Of a DNA stretch of 5,263 nt, positions 1 through 5,263 are shown one piece after another. Position numbers and translations under genes: made by a program. Origin of the DNA: Syntrophomonadaceae bacterium (lineage in GTDB: Bacteria; Bacillota; Syntrophomonadia; Syntrophomonadales; Syntrophomonadaceae); assembly GCA_031265005.1 (NCBI GenBank), contig JAISDD010000215.1, positions 1-5,263 of the forward strand, given 5' to 3'. The notes under the pieces are model-generated. The model saw only the letters and a list, made by a program, of their open reading frames with translations, searched no databases and had not been told where the DNA came from. The number at the start of each line of letters is the position of its first letter. Within the stretch, counting starts at the first letter, position 1.

Positions 1-412
1 AAGCCCCCAGATTAAAGAACCCGTGTTTATCCATGGGAGCTACTCTCAGAAGCGCTACATCTACCGGTATTTGCCCCAGATCGTAATATTGTCCGCATTC
101 TGAATAAGAAATAGGCAGATGATAACACAGGTCTTGATCGTGTAACTTTCTGGTTGCGCCGCTCATATGCGATTCATGTAAAATAAAGTGCTTTTTTTCC
201 GGATCTGACAGAATAGTTTTAGGCGCGAAATAATTTGACACTACTCTGACGATAACGTCCTGCAGTTCATCTTTTCTTTTGGCCAAAGCTTCATCTAAAA
301 CATGGGACGCCATGGCAAATTCGCTGTAATGAACCGTATCTCCCGACTTTACAAGCTTCACTGCCTCGTCAGCTGATTTAAGCTTGCTCTTATATTCCTT
401 TTCATAACTCAT
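1..412 (-). CDS. Butyryl-CoA:acetate CoA-transferase-like protein, N-terminal part (cut by window edge)
   Basis: The first 137 codons of a member of the acetyl-CoA hydrolase/transferase family, which moves CoA between an acyl-CoA and a free carboxylate such as acetate. The visible part is the N-terminal domain: SADEAVKLVKSGD at about residues 13-25, ALAKRKDEL at 43-50, HMSGATRK at 82-89, PISYSE at 100-105 and VAPMDKHGFFNLG at 124-136. These match the butyryl-CoA:acetate transferase branch (SADEAVKLIKSGD, HMSG..RK, PIRYSE, VAPMDAHGYFNFG in remembered relatives) better than the 4-hydroxybutyrate CoA-transferase branch. The catalytic glutamate lies in the C-terminal half, outside the window, so activity cannot be judged. 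The ATG start is supported by AGAGGTGAAG at 430-421, about 8 nt upstream. It lies 91 bp after the crotonase gene on the same strand and is probably the last visible gene of that operon. The family is well supported; the acyl substrate is inferred. Confidence 0.88.
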   Translation of the reverse strand, partial: MSYEKEYKSKLKSADEAVKLVKSGDTVHYSEFAMASHVLDEALAKRKDELQDVIVRVVSNYFAPKTILSDPEKKHFILHESHMSGATRKLHDQDLCYHLPISYSECGQYYDLGQIPVDVALLRVAPMDKHGFFNLGA

Positions 413-503
413 ATAATTTTCTTCACCTCTAATTAAATAATAACCGATCTTTTAAATTAAATATGTTTAACTTTTAACATCGTTCAGCATCATTGGTATT
501 GGT

Positions 504-1283
504 CTATTTGCCCTTGAAATCCGGCTTTCTTTTCTCCAGAAACGCTTTCATTCCTTCTTTTTGGTCTTCGGTGGCAAATAATAAAGCCCAAACTTTCTGT
601 TCATATAATAACGCTGAATCCAAGCTGCTGTTGCATCCGTTATTAATACTGCTTTTAGCCAATCTCATGGCGACCGGAGATTTGGAAGCTAAATCCAGCG
701 CTATTTTTTTCGCTCTGGCCATTAATTGATCGGGAGATACTACTTCCGTAACCAGTCCGATCTTTAAAGCCGCTTCAGCATCGATTATTTTGCCTGTCAT
801 AATCAAATGCTTGGCCCAGCCGGGGCCTACCGCCCTGGTAAGCCTTTGCGTACCCCCGGCGCCTGGTATGATGCCCAGATTAATTTCCGGCTGTCCGAAT
901 TTGGCGTCATCCGCTGCGACGCGTATGTCACAGGCTAGAGCCAGCTCGCAGCCGCCGCCTAAAGCCAGGCCGGCTATGGCGGCAACTACCGGTTTATTCG
1001 AATTTGCTATCTGATCATACGCCTTATGTCCTAATCCTATGAAAGTTTCCATCTCCAACGGAGTAGCTTTAGACATAAATCCTATATCGCCGCCGGCCGC
1101 GAAAACTTTATCTCCTCCGGTAAGAATTACCGCCCTCACATCATCGTCCCGTTCTATGCTCTCCATTAAAGAAGACAGTTCCCCTATCAGTTCCGTATTA
1201 GTGGCGTTAGAAACTTTGGGGCGGTTCAAAGTAATTATACCAACAGCATTTTCTTTCTCATACAAAAGATTATTGAAATTCAT
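504..1283 (-). CDS. crt: Enoyl-CoA hydratase / crotonase (3-hydroxybutyryl-CoA dehydratase type)
   Basis: A 259-residue crotonase-fold protein of usual family length. It should reversibly hydrate crotonyl-CoA to 3-hydroxybutyryl-CoA in the cytoplasm. The first oxyanion-hole segment FAAGGDI is at 61-67, with Gly65 where Ala is common. The second segment is GLALGGGCELALACD at 105-119, with Gly110 as the oxyanion backbone donor and Glu113 as one catalytic acid. FGQPEINLGIIPGAGGTQRL at 129-148 supplies the other acid, Glu133. Both glutamates of true hydratases are present, which argues against an isomerase- or hydrolase-only relative. The N-terminal motif is RPKVSNATN, where relatives often have RPKALNALN; this is mild divergence. 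The ATG has an AAGGAG site at 1296-1291, 7 nt upstream. The gene begins 14 bp after the 3-hydroxybutyryl-CoA dehydrogenase stop, so the two are almost certainly co-expressed and catalyse consecutive steps. A longer-chain enoyl-CoA substrate cannot be excluded; the symbol rests on the hbd neighbour. Confidence 0.93.
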   Translation of the reverse strand: MNFNNLLYEKENAVGIITLNRPKVSNATNTELIGELSSLMESIERDDDVRAVILTGGDKVFAAGGDIGFMSKATPLEMETFIGLGHKAYDQIANSNKPVVAAIAGLALGGGCELALACDIRVAADDAKFGQPEINLGIIPGAGGTQRLTRAVGPGWAKHLIMTGKIIDAEAALKIGLVTEVVSPDQLMARAKKIALDLASKSPVAMRLAKSSINNGCNSSLDSALLYEQKVWALLFATEDQKEGMKAFLEKRKPDFKGK

Positions 1284-1297
1284 TCTGGATCTCCTTG

Positions 1298-2152
1298 TTA
1301 TTTACTATAATCATAAAAACCTTTACCGGTTTTTACCCCTAAATGTCCCGCGCGTACTTTTTGTTTCAAAACGATCGGCGGCCGGTATTTCGAATCGCCG
1401 AATTCATTATAAAAATATTCGCTCACATGCAAAGCTATATCCAACCCCACCAAGTCAGCAAGCGCCAAAGGACCCATAGGCATGTTGGCGCCCAGTTTCA
1501 TCGCTTTATCTATTTCTTCAGCAGAAGCGACGCCTTCCTGATAAGCAAACGCAGCCTCGATTATCAATGAGTTTAATATCCGGTTGACAATAAACCCTGG
1601 GGTTTCTTTCGCTATTACCGGTTCCTTCTTTATGCTTTTAGTGAAAGCAACTATGGTTTCTGTCGTAGCGTCGCTGGTGGAAGTTCCAGGAACCACTTCG
1701 ACCAATTTCATGGCTGAAACCGGATTAAAGAAATGCATTCCGGCGATCCGGTCAGCCCGCGACGTCGCGGCGGCTATTTCCGTGATACTCAGCGCCGAGG
1801 TGTTGGTGGCCAGTATTGCGTGGCTGGGGCATACCGCATCCATTTCTTTGAACACCGTCTGTTTAATGTTGATTTGTTCCGCTATAGCTTCGATCACTAA
1901 ATCACAATCTTTAAAACTTGCGATTTCTTTACTGGATGTTACCAGCTTTTCTCTCGAGGCTTTAGTTGCATCATCAATTTTACCTTTATCTACAGCTTTT
2001 TGCCATGCTTTGGTGATGCTGGCAAGCGCTTTGGTCAGAATAGCTTCTTCGATGTCTACTACAACTGTCTCATAACCGGCTTCGGCGCAAACCTGAGCTA
2101 TCCCAGCGCCCATCGTCCCGGCTCCTAATACTCCGACTTTTTTAATATCCAT
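1298..2152 (-). CDS. hbd: 3-hydroxybutyryl-CoA dehydrogenase
   Basis: A 284-residue 3-hydroxyacyl-CoA dehydrogenase, the usual length of the stand-alone clostridial-type enzyme. It interconverts 3-hydroxybutyryl-CoA and acetoacetyl-CoA with NAD(P). The N-terminal Rossmann domain has GAGTMG at 10-15 and an acidic Asp33 at the end of the second strand, as in NAD-preferring members. NTSALSI lies at 117-123 with the substrate-binding Ser119. HFFNPV at 140-145 carries catalytic His140, Glu152 in KLVEVVPG is its partner, and PGFIVNR at 185-191 contains conserved Asn190. The C-terminal helical domain includes GPLALADLVGLD at 227-238, and the protein ends with the typical GVKTGKGFYDYSK. The ATG is preceded by TGGAGG (2170-2165). 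It follows the transporter gene by 50 bp and precedes crotonase by 14 bp, the hbd-crt pairing seen in butyrate and crotonate metabolism. All catalytic residues are present. Direction of use (butyrate formation or oxidation) cannot be told from sequence. Confidence 0.95.
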   Translation of the reverse strand: MDIKKVGVLGAGTMGAGIAQVCAEAGYETVVVDIEEAILTKALASITKAWQKAVDKGKIDDATKASREKLVTSSKEIASFKDCDLVIEAIAEQINIKQTVFKEMDAVCPSHAILATNTSALSITEIAAATSRADRIAGMHFFNPVSAMKLVEVVPGTSTSDATTETIVAFTKSIKKEPVIAKETPGFIVNRILNSLIIEAAFAYQEGVASAEEIDKAMKLGANMPMGPLALADLVGLDIALHVSEYFYNEFGDSKYRPPIVLKQKVRAGHLGVKTGKGFYDYSK

Positions 2153-2202
2153 GATTATAAAAAACCTCCATATACCGAAAAATATTTAAGCTGCAACTAT
2201 TA

Positions 2203-3477
2203 TTAATCAACAACAACTATTGTTTTGGTTTCTTTCATAAAGAACGCTACTACCGCACCTATGGCATATATAATTCCTATCAATCCCAAGGCAAAACCTA
2301 AACTTACATTGGTCGCAATCCCGCCCATAATAAACGGCGCCAAAGCCGACAGCATCCTGCCGCTCGCATACGCGAAACCAGCTCCCAGCCCGCGCACAGC
2401 GGTCGGAAACTGTTCAGCAGTAAACGCAGCCAGAGGTCCCCAGTATCCGTAAGTTATGAAACCGAAAAGCCCTGCCATCACTAAGGCCAGAGAAGGACTG
2501 GACACATTGATCCATACCAGTATAACTACCGCGGAAGCCAGCGAACCAAAGATAAAGTTGAAGCGGCGCCCTATTTTGTCGGCGAAATATCCGTAAACGT
2601 AATAACCTATAAAACCGCAGGTGTTCACCACCATCAAATATCCGCTCATCGCCCTGATATCTAATCCGCGCACCTGAGACAAATAGCTGGGCACCCAGGT
2701 ACCGGCGCCCCAGTAAGAAACCAAACAACTGGCGCAAAGCAGAAAAGCCAACACAAAAGGTTTTAGATTGCCTCCTTTAAAAAGGTCCGTCCAAGTAACG
2801 GCTTCCGTTACCGTTTTGGAAACCGAGGTGATTCCTTCAGCCCTATTTTTCATCGATTGCAACCAAGCCGGCGATTCAGGTACAAACGCCGCTATATATA
2901 TGACAGCAACAAAAGCCAGAGCGCCTGTATAGAAAAGCCATTTCCAGCCAGTTTCCAAAGGATACAGAGGAACGATGTACGCGTTAACTCCCAAAGCCAC
3001 CGCGTAACCTAAAGGCCATGCGCTCTGAACCGCTGAAGTAGCGCGCGCTCTTTGTTCCGGCGGGAAATATTCAGTAATGAACGCCGCCCCGATAACCCAT
3101 TCTCCGCCCAGACCAAGACCGGCTATAAATCTCAAAATAAGTAACGTAGAATAAGTGCTGGCCAGACCGCACAGGAAAGTAAAAATTCCAAACCAAGCCA
3201 AACACACTATCATCGTCTTTTTACGTCCGTATTTATCAGATAAAGGACCCCAAAAATATCCGCCGAGCGCCGCTCCAAAAATAGTAGCGGTAGATACCAA
3301 TCCTGCGCTGGCTAAACTAATACCCCACAGTTTTACCAATAAAGGAATAGCCAAAGCTAATACCATAAAATCCAAAGCATCAAACAGATATCCCAATACA
3401 GCCCCTGCTAATGCTCTCCACTTATATTTTGACGGATCAGCGATTATCATTTCGCTTGTAGTCGCTGTTTTGTTCAT
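2203..3477 (-). CDS. MFS transporter, MHS/AAHS-like (probable organic acid:H+ symporter)
   Basis: A 424-residue, 12-span major facilitator superfamily permease of the inner membrane. Span 1 contains FDALDFMVL (32-40), comparable to the acidic DxxD element of aromatic-acid:H+ symporters. The loop 2-3 signature GPLSDKYGRKK is at 77-87 and its second-half copy GYFADKIGRR at 296-305. GLGLGGEWVIGAA at 120-132 followed by EYFPPEQRARATS is typical of the metabolite:H+ and aromatic-acid symporter branches, as is PESPAWL at 200-206 before the central loop. EQFPTAVRGLGAG at 355-367 is the matching second-half motif. I chose ATG 3477 because TGGAGG (3490-3485) sits 7 nt upstream. An in-frame ATG at 3522 has no good RBS and lies inside the preceding small gene. 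The position between an SDR gene and hbd-crt suggests import of the acid that the cluster metabolises; the actual substrate is unknown. Sugar-acid or nicotinate-type substrates are alternatives. Confidence 0.9.
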   Translation of the reverse strand: MNKTATTSEMIIADPSKYKWRALAGAVLGYLFDALDFMVLALAIPLLVKLWGISLASAGLVSTATIFGAALGGYFWGPLSDKYGRKKTMIVCLAWFGIFTFLCGLASTYSTLLILRFIAGLGLGGEWVIGAAFITEYFPPEQRARATSAVQSAWPLGYAVALGVNAYIVPLYPLETGWKWLFYTGALAFVAVIYIAAFVPESPAWLQSMKNRAEGITSVSKTVTEAVTWTDLFKGGNLKPFVLAFLLCASCLVSYWGAGTWVPSYLSQVRGLDIRAMSGYLMVVNTCGFIGYYVYGYFADKIGRRFNFIFGSLASAVVILVWINVSSPSLALVMAGLFGFITYGYWGPLAAFTAEQFPTAVRGLGAGFAYASGRMLSALAPFIMGGIATNVSLGFALGLIGIIYAIGAVVAFFMKETKTIVVVD

Positions 3478-3484
3478 TAGTTTA

Positions 3485-3490
3485 CCTCCA
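3485..3490 (-). promoter_or_regulatory. RBS that fixes the MFS transporter start
   Basis: TGGAGG, 7 nt before ATG 3477. It selects this codon over the upstream in-frame ATG at 3522. It lies 9 nt beyond the stop of the small membrane-peptide gene, so ribosomes finishing that gene could re-initiate here. Confidence 0.85.
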
Positions 3491-3499
3491 ATAATCAAA

Positions 3500-3598
3500 T
3501 TATTTCTTATATCTTTTAACAATAAATCTTTTTACCGCAACATAAAGTACCAAATAGAGTATCAATATTAAAAAATATCTTGGGCTAAAATATTCCAT
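3500..3598 (-). CDS. Small single-span membrane peptide, 32 residues, upstream of the transporter
   Basis: I do not recognise this as a named family. The frame encodes MEYFSPRYFLILILYLVL (1-18) then YVAVKRFIVKRYKK (19-32). Residues 8-22 form a continuous hydrophobic, aromatic-rich stretch long enough for one short membrane span. The last ten residues carry six Lys/Arg, so by the positive-inside rule the C-terminus should face the cytoplasm. A near-perfect Shine-Dalgarno, AAGGAGGT at 3610-3603, ends 4 nt before this ATG. A second ATG at 3602 is too close to it and reads only five codons. The gene ends 22 bp before the MFS start, with the MFS RBS in between, indicating coupled expression. Some secondary transporters, for example the NSS-type MetP with MetS, have comparable one-span small subunits; by analogy this could be an accessory subunit of the MFS protein. 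The gene call rests on RBS, topology and position; the function is inference. Confidence 0.7.
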   Translation of the reverse strand: MEYFSPRYFLILILYLVLYVAVKRFIVKRYKK

Positions 3599-3602
3599 TC
3601 AT

Positions 3603-3610
3603 ACCTCCTT
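3603..3610 (-). promoter_or_regulatory. Strong RBS of the 32-residue membrane peptide
   Basis: AAGGAGGT matches the anti-Shine-Dalgarno sequence over eight bases. It is among the strongest ribosome binding sites in the window, yet no long reading frame starts after it. This is the main evidence that the short frame at 3598-3500 is a real gene. Confidence 0.8.
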
Positions 3611-3710
3611 TCATAATTTTACACTGCAATAAAAATTTTATTTTTCCGTCAATCACCTCTTTACTAAAATAATATTTATAAAGACTCTCGCTATATTTTC
3701 AGACCGGCTG

Positions 3711-4472
3711 TTACCAAGCTGTCCAACCGCCATCCACGAGTATAGTCTCCCCCACCATAAAACTTGATAATTCGGAAGCTAAAAACACTACAGGCCCCAC
3801 AACTTCTTCTACATTTCCCAAGCGCTTTTTAGGCGTCCTTCTCAATATATCTTCAAATCTTTCTTTGTCGGTACGGGCGTTGTTAGTAAGTTCTGTGGCT
3901 ATATAAGCAGGCGCCACCGCGTTGACGTTGATATTGTAGTCGACCAGTTCCAAGGCTAATGTTTTCGTCAGTTGCAGGACCCCTCCCTTACTTGACGCGT
4001 ACGCGCTCAAACCCGCAAGGGCCACAAAGCCGAGCAGGGAACACATGTTTATAATTTTCCCATACTTTTGTTCCATCATCACCGGAGCCACTGCCCGGCA
4101 ACCTATCCAGACCCCAGTTAAATTTATATCGATTATACGCCGGTAATCTTCTACTTTCATATCGACACAATCAGCTTTAGCGGCTATCCCAGCATTATTC
4201 ACCAAAACATCAATGCGTTTGAATTCCCCGGTGATGTCTTTTACCATTTGTTCAAACTGCTCGCTTTTAGTAACGTCCAGAGGATAAAGCTTGGCTTTAC
4301 CACCTGCTTGAACAATTTCATTGACCGTTTCCTGGCCAGCTTTCTCATTTACATCCGCAACCGCCACATTAGCCCCCAAAGACGCGAATCCTGCGGCAAT
4401 CCCTTTCCCCAGGCCCATAGCGCCACCGGTAACAATAGCTACCTTTCCGTCCATTCTTAAATCAAAATTCAA
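3711..4472 (-). CDS. SDR-family NAD(P)-dependent oxidoreductase (TTG start)
   Basis: A 253-residue classical short-chain dehydrogenase/reductase, of usual length, that interconverts an alcohol and a ketone. The cofactor loop TGGAMGLG is at 15-22 and Asp40 ends the second strand, favouring NAD over NADP. NNAG is at 92-95 and the catalytic tetrad is Asn117, Ser145, Tyr158 and Lys162 (YASSK). The C-terminal VDGGWTAW resembles gluconate/glucose dehydrogenase- and 3-hydroxybutyrate dehydrogenase-like members, but substrate cannot be read from these motifs. The start is TTG at 4472: AAGGAGGG (4488-4481) is 8 nt upstream, and an in-frame TAG directly abuts the TTG so no further extension is possible. 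The only in-frame ATG nearby (4454) would leave a 26-nt spacing. It is the first gene after the 639-bp spacer and leads the cluster. A free hydroxy acid or keto acid related to the CoA-ester steps is a plausible substrate, but this is inference. Confidence 0.92.
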   Translation of the reverse strand: MNFDLRMDGKVAIVTGGAMGLGKGIAAGFASLGANVAVADVNEKAGQETVNEIVQAGGKAKLYPLDVTKSEQFEQMVKDITGEFKRIDVLVNNAGIAAKADCVDMKVEDYRRIIDINLTGVWIGCRAVAPVMMEQKYGKIINMCSLLGFVALAGLSAYASSKGGVLQLTKTLALELVDYNINVNAVAPAYIATELTNNARTDKERFEDILRRTPKKRLGNVEEVVGPVVFLASELSSFMVGETILVDGGWTAW

Positions 4473-4480
4473 CTAAAAAT

Positions 4481-4488
4481 CCCTCCTT
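4481..4488 (-). promoter_or_regulatory. RBS that selects the TTG start of the SDR gene
   Basis: AAGGAGGG lies 8 nt before TTG 4472 and 26 nt before the next in-frame ATG at 4454. Spacing therefore supports the TTG. Confidence 0.85.
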
Positions 4489-4698
4489 TGTGTTTCTAAT
4501 TTATTTATGATGTTCGATTTGCTGTTTACGATGTATCTAAAGCCTCTCTGTCCGTCGCTGACGTAATTTTTTTACCTGTATTAAATACAAGATGATGCTG
4601 TAATAGCTTTATCTACTTTCCATTCCATTATGTAAAAATTCTAGTTTTCAACAAAAACCGCGTTTGTAAGGTCATTTATTGTCTGAATTTAGGTGTAA

Positions 4699-4714
4699 TG
4701 CAGTTATTATGCCA
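4699..4714 (-). promoter_or_regulatory. Candidate sigma-54 (-24/-12) promoter for the SDR-led operon
   Basis: The minus strand reads TGGCATAATAACTGCA. The family consensus is TGGCAC-N5-TTGCA. Both invariant dinucleotides are present, GG at -24 and GC at -12, with exactly 10 nt between them, and only one base in each conserved block deviates. Transcription would begin near 4688 and run through a roughly 215-nt leader into the SDR gene. Sigma-54 control, with dedicated enhancer-binding activators, is common for carbon catabolic operons in anaerobic Bacillota. No activator gene lies in the window and one such match can arise by chance. Confidence 0.5.
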
Positions 4715-4881
4715 ACAATATTAATTTTTTTAAAATCAATTTTCTCATAACCTGGTAAACAGGCATATTATTGCTGAAAATTAATAATTAACGAGTTTAA
4801 GTGAGATTTTGACCAAGAAGCATTTCTTTATTTTCTTCTTAATTAAACGCCTATTTTACCTTAACAAAGTAAATCCTTTTT

Positions 4882-4934
4882 AAAAAAAGGCGCAAATGAA
4901 ACACCTGTCCCAGCGGAAATATTGTGTCATTTGC
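4882..4934 (-). terminator. Possible intrinsic terminator after the alcohol dehydrogenase
   Basis: On the minus strand GCAAATGACAC (4934-4924) pairs with GTGTTTCATTTGC (4904-4892) through 8 bp, a 2-nt bulge and 3 more bp, around a 19-nt loop. After three bases comes a run of seven T (4888-4882). The arrangement fits a rho-independent terminator about 180 nt after the alcohol dehydrogenase stop. The stem is only moderately GC-rich and the loop is long, so it could instead be a protein-binding dyad. Confidence 0.4.
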
Positions 4935-5111
4935 TTCATATCTATTAGTTTTACATCGGCAAATTTTGCTTTATCGATTAATTTTTCAAATATAGTTTTT
5001 TATTTTGTTATTTAGTAACTGTATAGCTTTTTTAAAAATAGCTGCTTCTTTGCCGCATATTTTACGTAAATTCGCCTTCTATCCCCTGTTTGCATTCATT
5101 AATTGTTATTT

Positions 5112-5263
5112 CTACATTCTCAGTACTACTTTCATCACATTGTCCAAACGTTTTTCCATCACGTCATATGCTTCCATTACTTGATCAAAAGGAAAAGAAT
5201 GAGTAATCAAAAAACGTGTGTCAATTTTACCAGCGGAAATCAAATTTATTAAAGAACCCATAT
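5112..5263 (-). CDS. Zinc-type (MDR) alcohol dehydrogenase, C-terminal fragment (cut by window edge)
   Basis: The last 49 codons and the TAG stop of a gene entering from the right edge. The frame reads MGSLINLISAGKIDTRFL (1-18) then ITHSFPFDQVMEAYDVM (19-35) and ends DNVMKVVLRM. The series LISAGKID, LITHSFPFDQ, EAYDVME and D.V.KVVL is the characteristic C-terminal end of medium-chain zinc alcohol dehydrogenases (typical form: LI..GK.D...LITH.F.L..I.EAY......VIKVV). The cofactor-binding and zinc-ligand parts are outside the window, so integrity and substrate (isopropanol, butanol, threonine or sorbitol-like) cannot be judged. Codons end in A or T more often than in the SDR-led genes. It has the same orientation as the cluster but is separated from it by 639 bp, so it probably belongs to a separate transcript. 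Confidence 0.82.
   Translation of the reverse strand, partial: MGSLINLISAGKIDTRFLITHSFPFDQVMEAYDVMEKRLDNVMKVVLRM

Larger units (their letters stand above)
4473..5111. other. 639-bp intergenic region with regulatory signals
   Basis: No convincing full gene is seen on either strand, and the stretch is richer in A+T than the flanking genes. On the minus strand, in order, it holds: the tail after the alcohol dehydrogenase stop; two short overlapping open frames without clear starts (5078-4986 and 4999-4880); a hairpin followed by seven T (4934-4882); several small dyads (AAGAAG/CTTCTT at 4815-4840, CCTGGTAAACAGG at 4751-4763, TTAATAATTAA at 4781-4791); a sigma-54-like element (4714-4699); and a leader of about 215 nt containing a small TGTAT/ATACA dyad (4577-4589) before the SDR RBS. 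Its size, composition and signals mark it as the boundary between the alcohol dehydrogenase unit and the SDR-led operon. Confidence 0.7.

Noticed and set aside
1039..1479. Plus-strand open frame (146 codons) spanning the crt-hbd junction
   Set aside because: It is antisense to two well-supported genes and crosses their ribosome binding site region; no domain is visible.
1584..2075. Long plus-strand open frame (163 codons) opposite hbd
   Set aside because: It lies wholly antisense to a gene with all catalytic motifs, has no recognisable motif and no good RBS; it mirrors the coding bias of hbd.
2414..2737. 107-codon same-strand frame inside the transporter gene
   Set aside because: It is an out-of-phase shadow of the MFS coding sequence, Arg/Gly-rich as expected from a shifted frame.
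3478..3522. Upstream ATG at 3522 as the MFS start, adding 15 residues
   Set aside because: No suitable RBS precedes it, it overlaps the small peptide gene, and ATG 3477 has an excellent TGGAGG at 7 nt.
3155..3571. Plus-strand open frame (138 codons) opposite the transporter start and the small peptide
   Set aside because: It is antisense to supported genes, has a composition typical of a mirrored membrane-protein gene, and has no RBS.
4576..4632. 15-codon frame starting MEWKVDKAIT in the SDR leader, as a leader peptide
   Set aside because: No ribosome binding site precedes it, and there is no run of regulatory codons or an adjacent attenuator hairpin.
4627..4654. Sigma-70-like TTGTTG-N16-CATAAT on the minus strand
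   Set aside because: The -35 box matches only three of six bases in A+T-rich DNA where such matches are common; it is weaker than the sigma-54 candidate.
4875..4890. CCTTTTTAAAAAAAGG near-palindrome as a separate hairpin
   Set aside because: It is almost all A/T with a minimal loop; its T-run is better explained as the tail of the preceding larger hairpin.
4890..4906. Second sigma-54-like match (AGGTGT-N5-TTGCG) on the minus strand
   Set aside because: The GG/GC spacing fits, but the -24 block matches only GG, and it lies inside the terminator-like repeat.

Overview
The window carries an anaerobe-style carbon/CoA-ester gene cluster, read almost entirely from the minus strand (right to left in these coordinates). 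Strong GGAGG-type ribosome binding sites, an A+T-rich but not extreme composition, a possible sigma-54 promoter and the butyrate-type enzymes suggest an anaerobic member of the Bacillota (Clostridia or Negativicutes-like). No rRNA or other phylogenetic marker is present, so this placement is an inference.

Layout in transcription order: (1) the last 49 codons of a zinc-type (MDR) alcohol dehydrogenase, 5263-5112, cut by the window edge; (2) a 639-bp intergenic region, 5111-4473, with a possible terminator hairpin, a sigma-54-like -24/-12 element (4714-4699) and a leader of about 215 nt; (3) an SDR dehydrogenase starting with TTG (4472-3711); (4) an unrecognised 32-residue single-span membrane peptide with a strong RBS (3598-3500); (5) an MHS/AAHS-like MFS carboxylate transporter (3477-2203); (6) 3-hydroxybutyryl-CoA dehydrogenase (2152-1298); (7) crotonase (1283-504); (8) the first 137 codons of a butyryl-CoA:acetate CoA-transferase-like protein (412-1), cut by the left edge.

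Genes 3-8 are co-directional with gaps of 112, 22, 50, 14 and 91 bp, and I see no convincing terminator between them, so they probably form one operon. The simplest reading is uptake of a small organic acid by the MFS protein, CoA activation by transfer, then hydration and NAD-dependent oxidation at the C4 3-hydroxyacyl-CoA level. The SDR would act on a free hydroxy or keto compound. Thiolase, acyl-CoA dehydrogenase and electron-transfer flavoprotein genes, needed for a full butyrate pathway, are not in the window, so the direction and true substrate remain open. The most notable items are the small membrane-protein gene directly ahead of the transporter and the candidate sigma-54 promoter.
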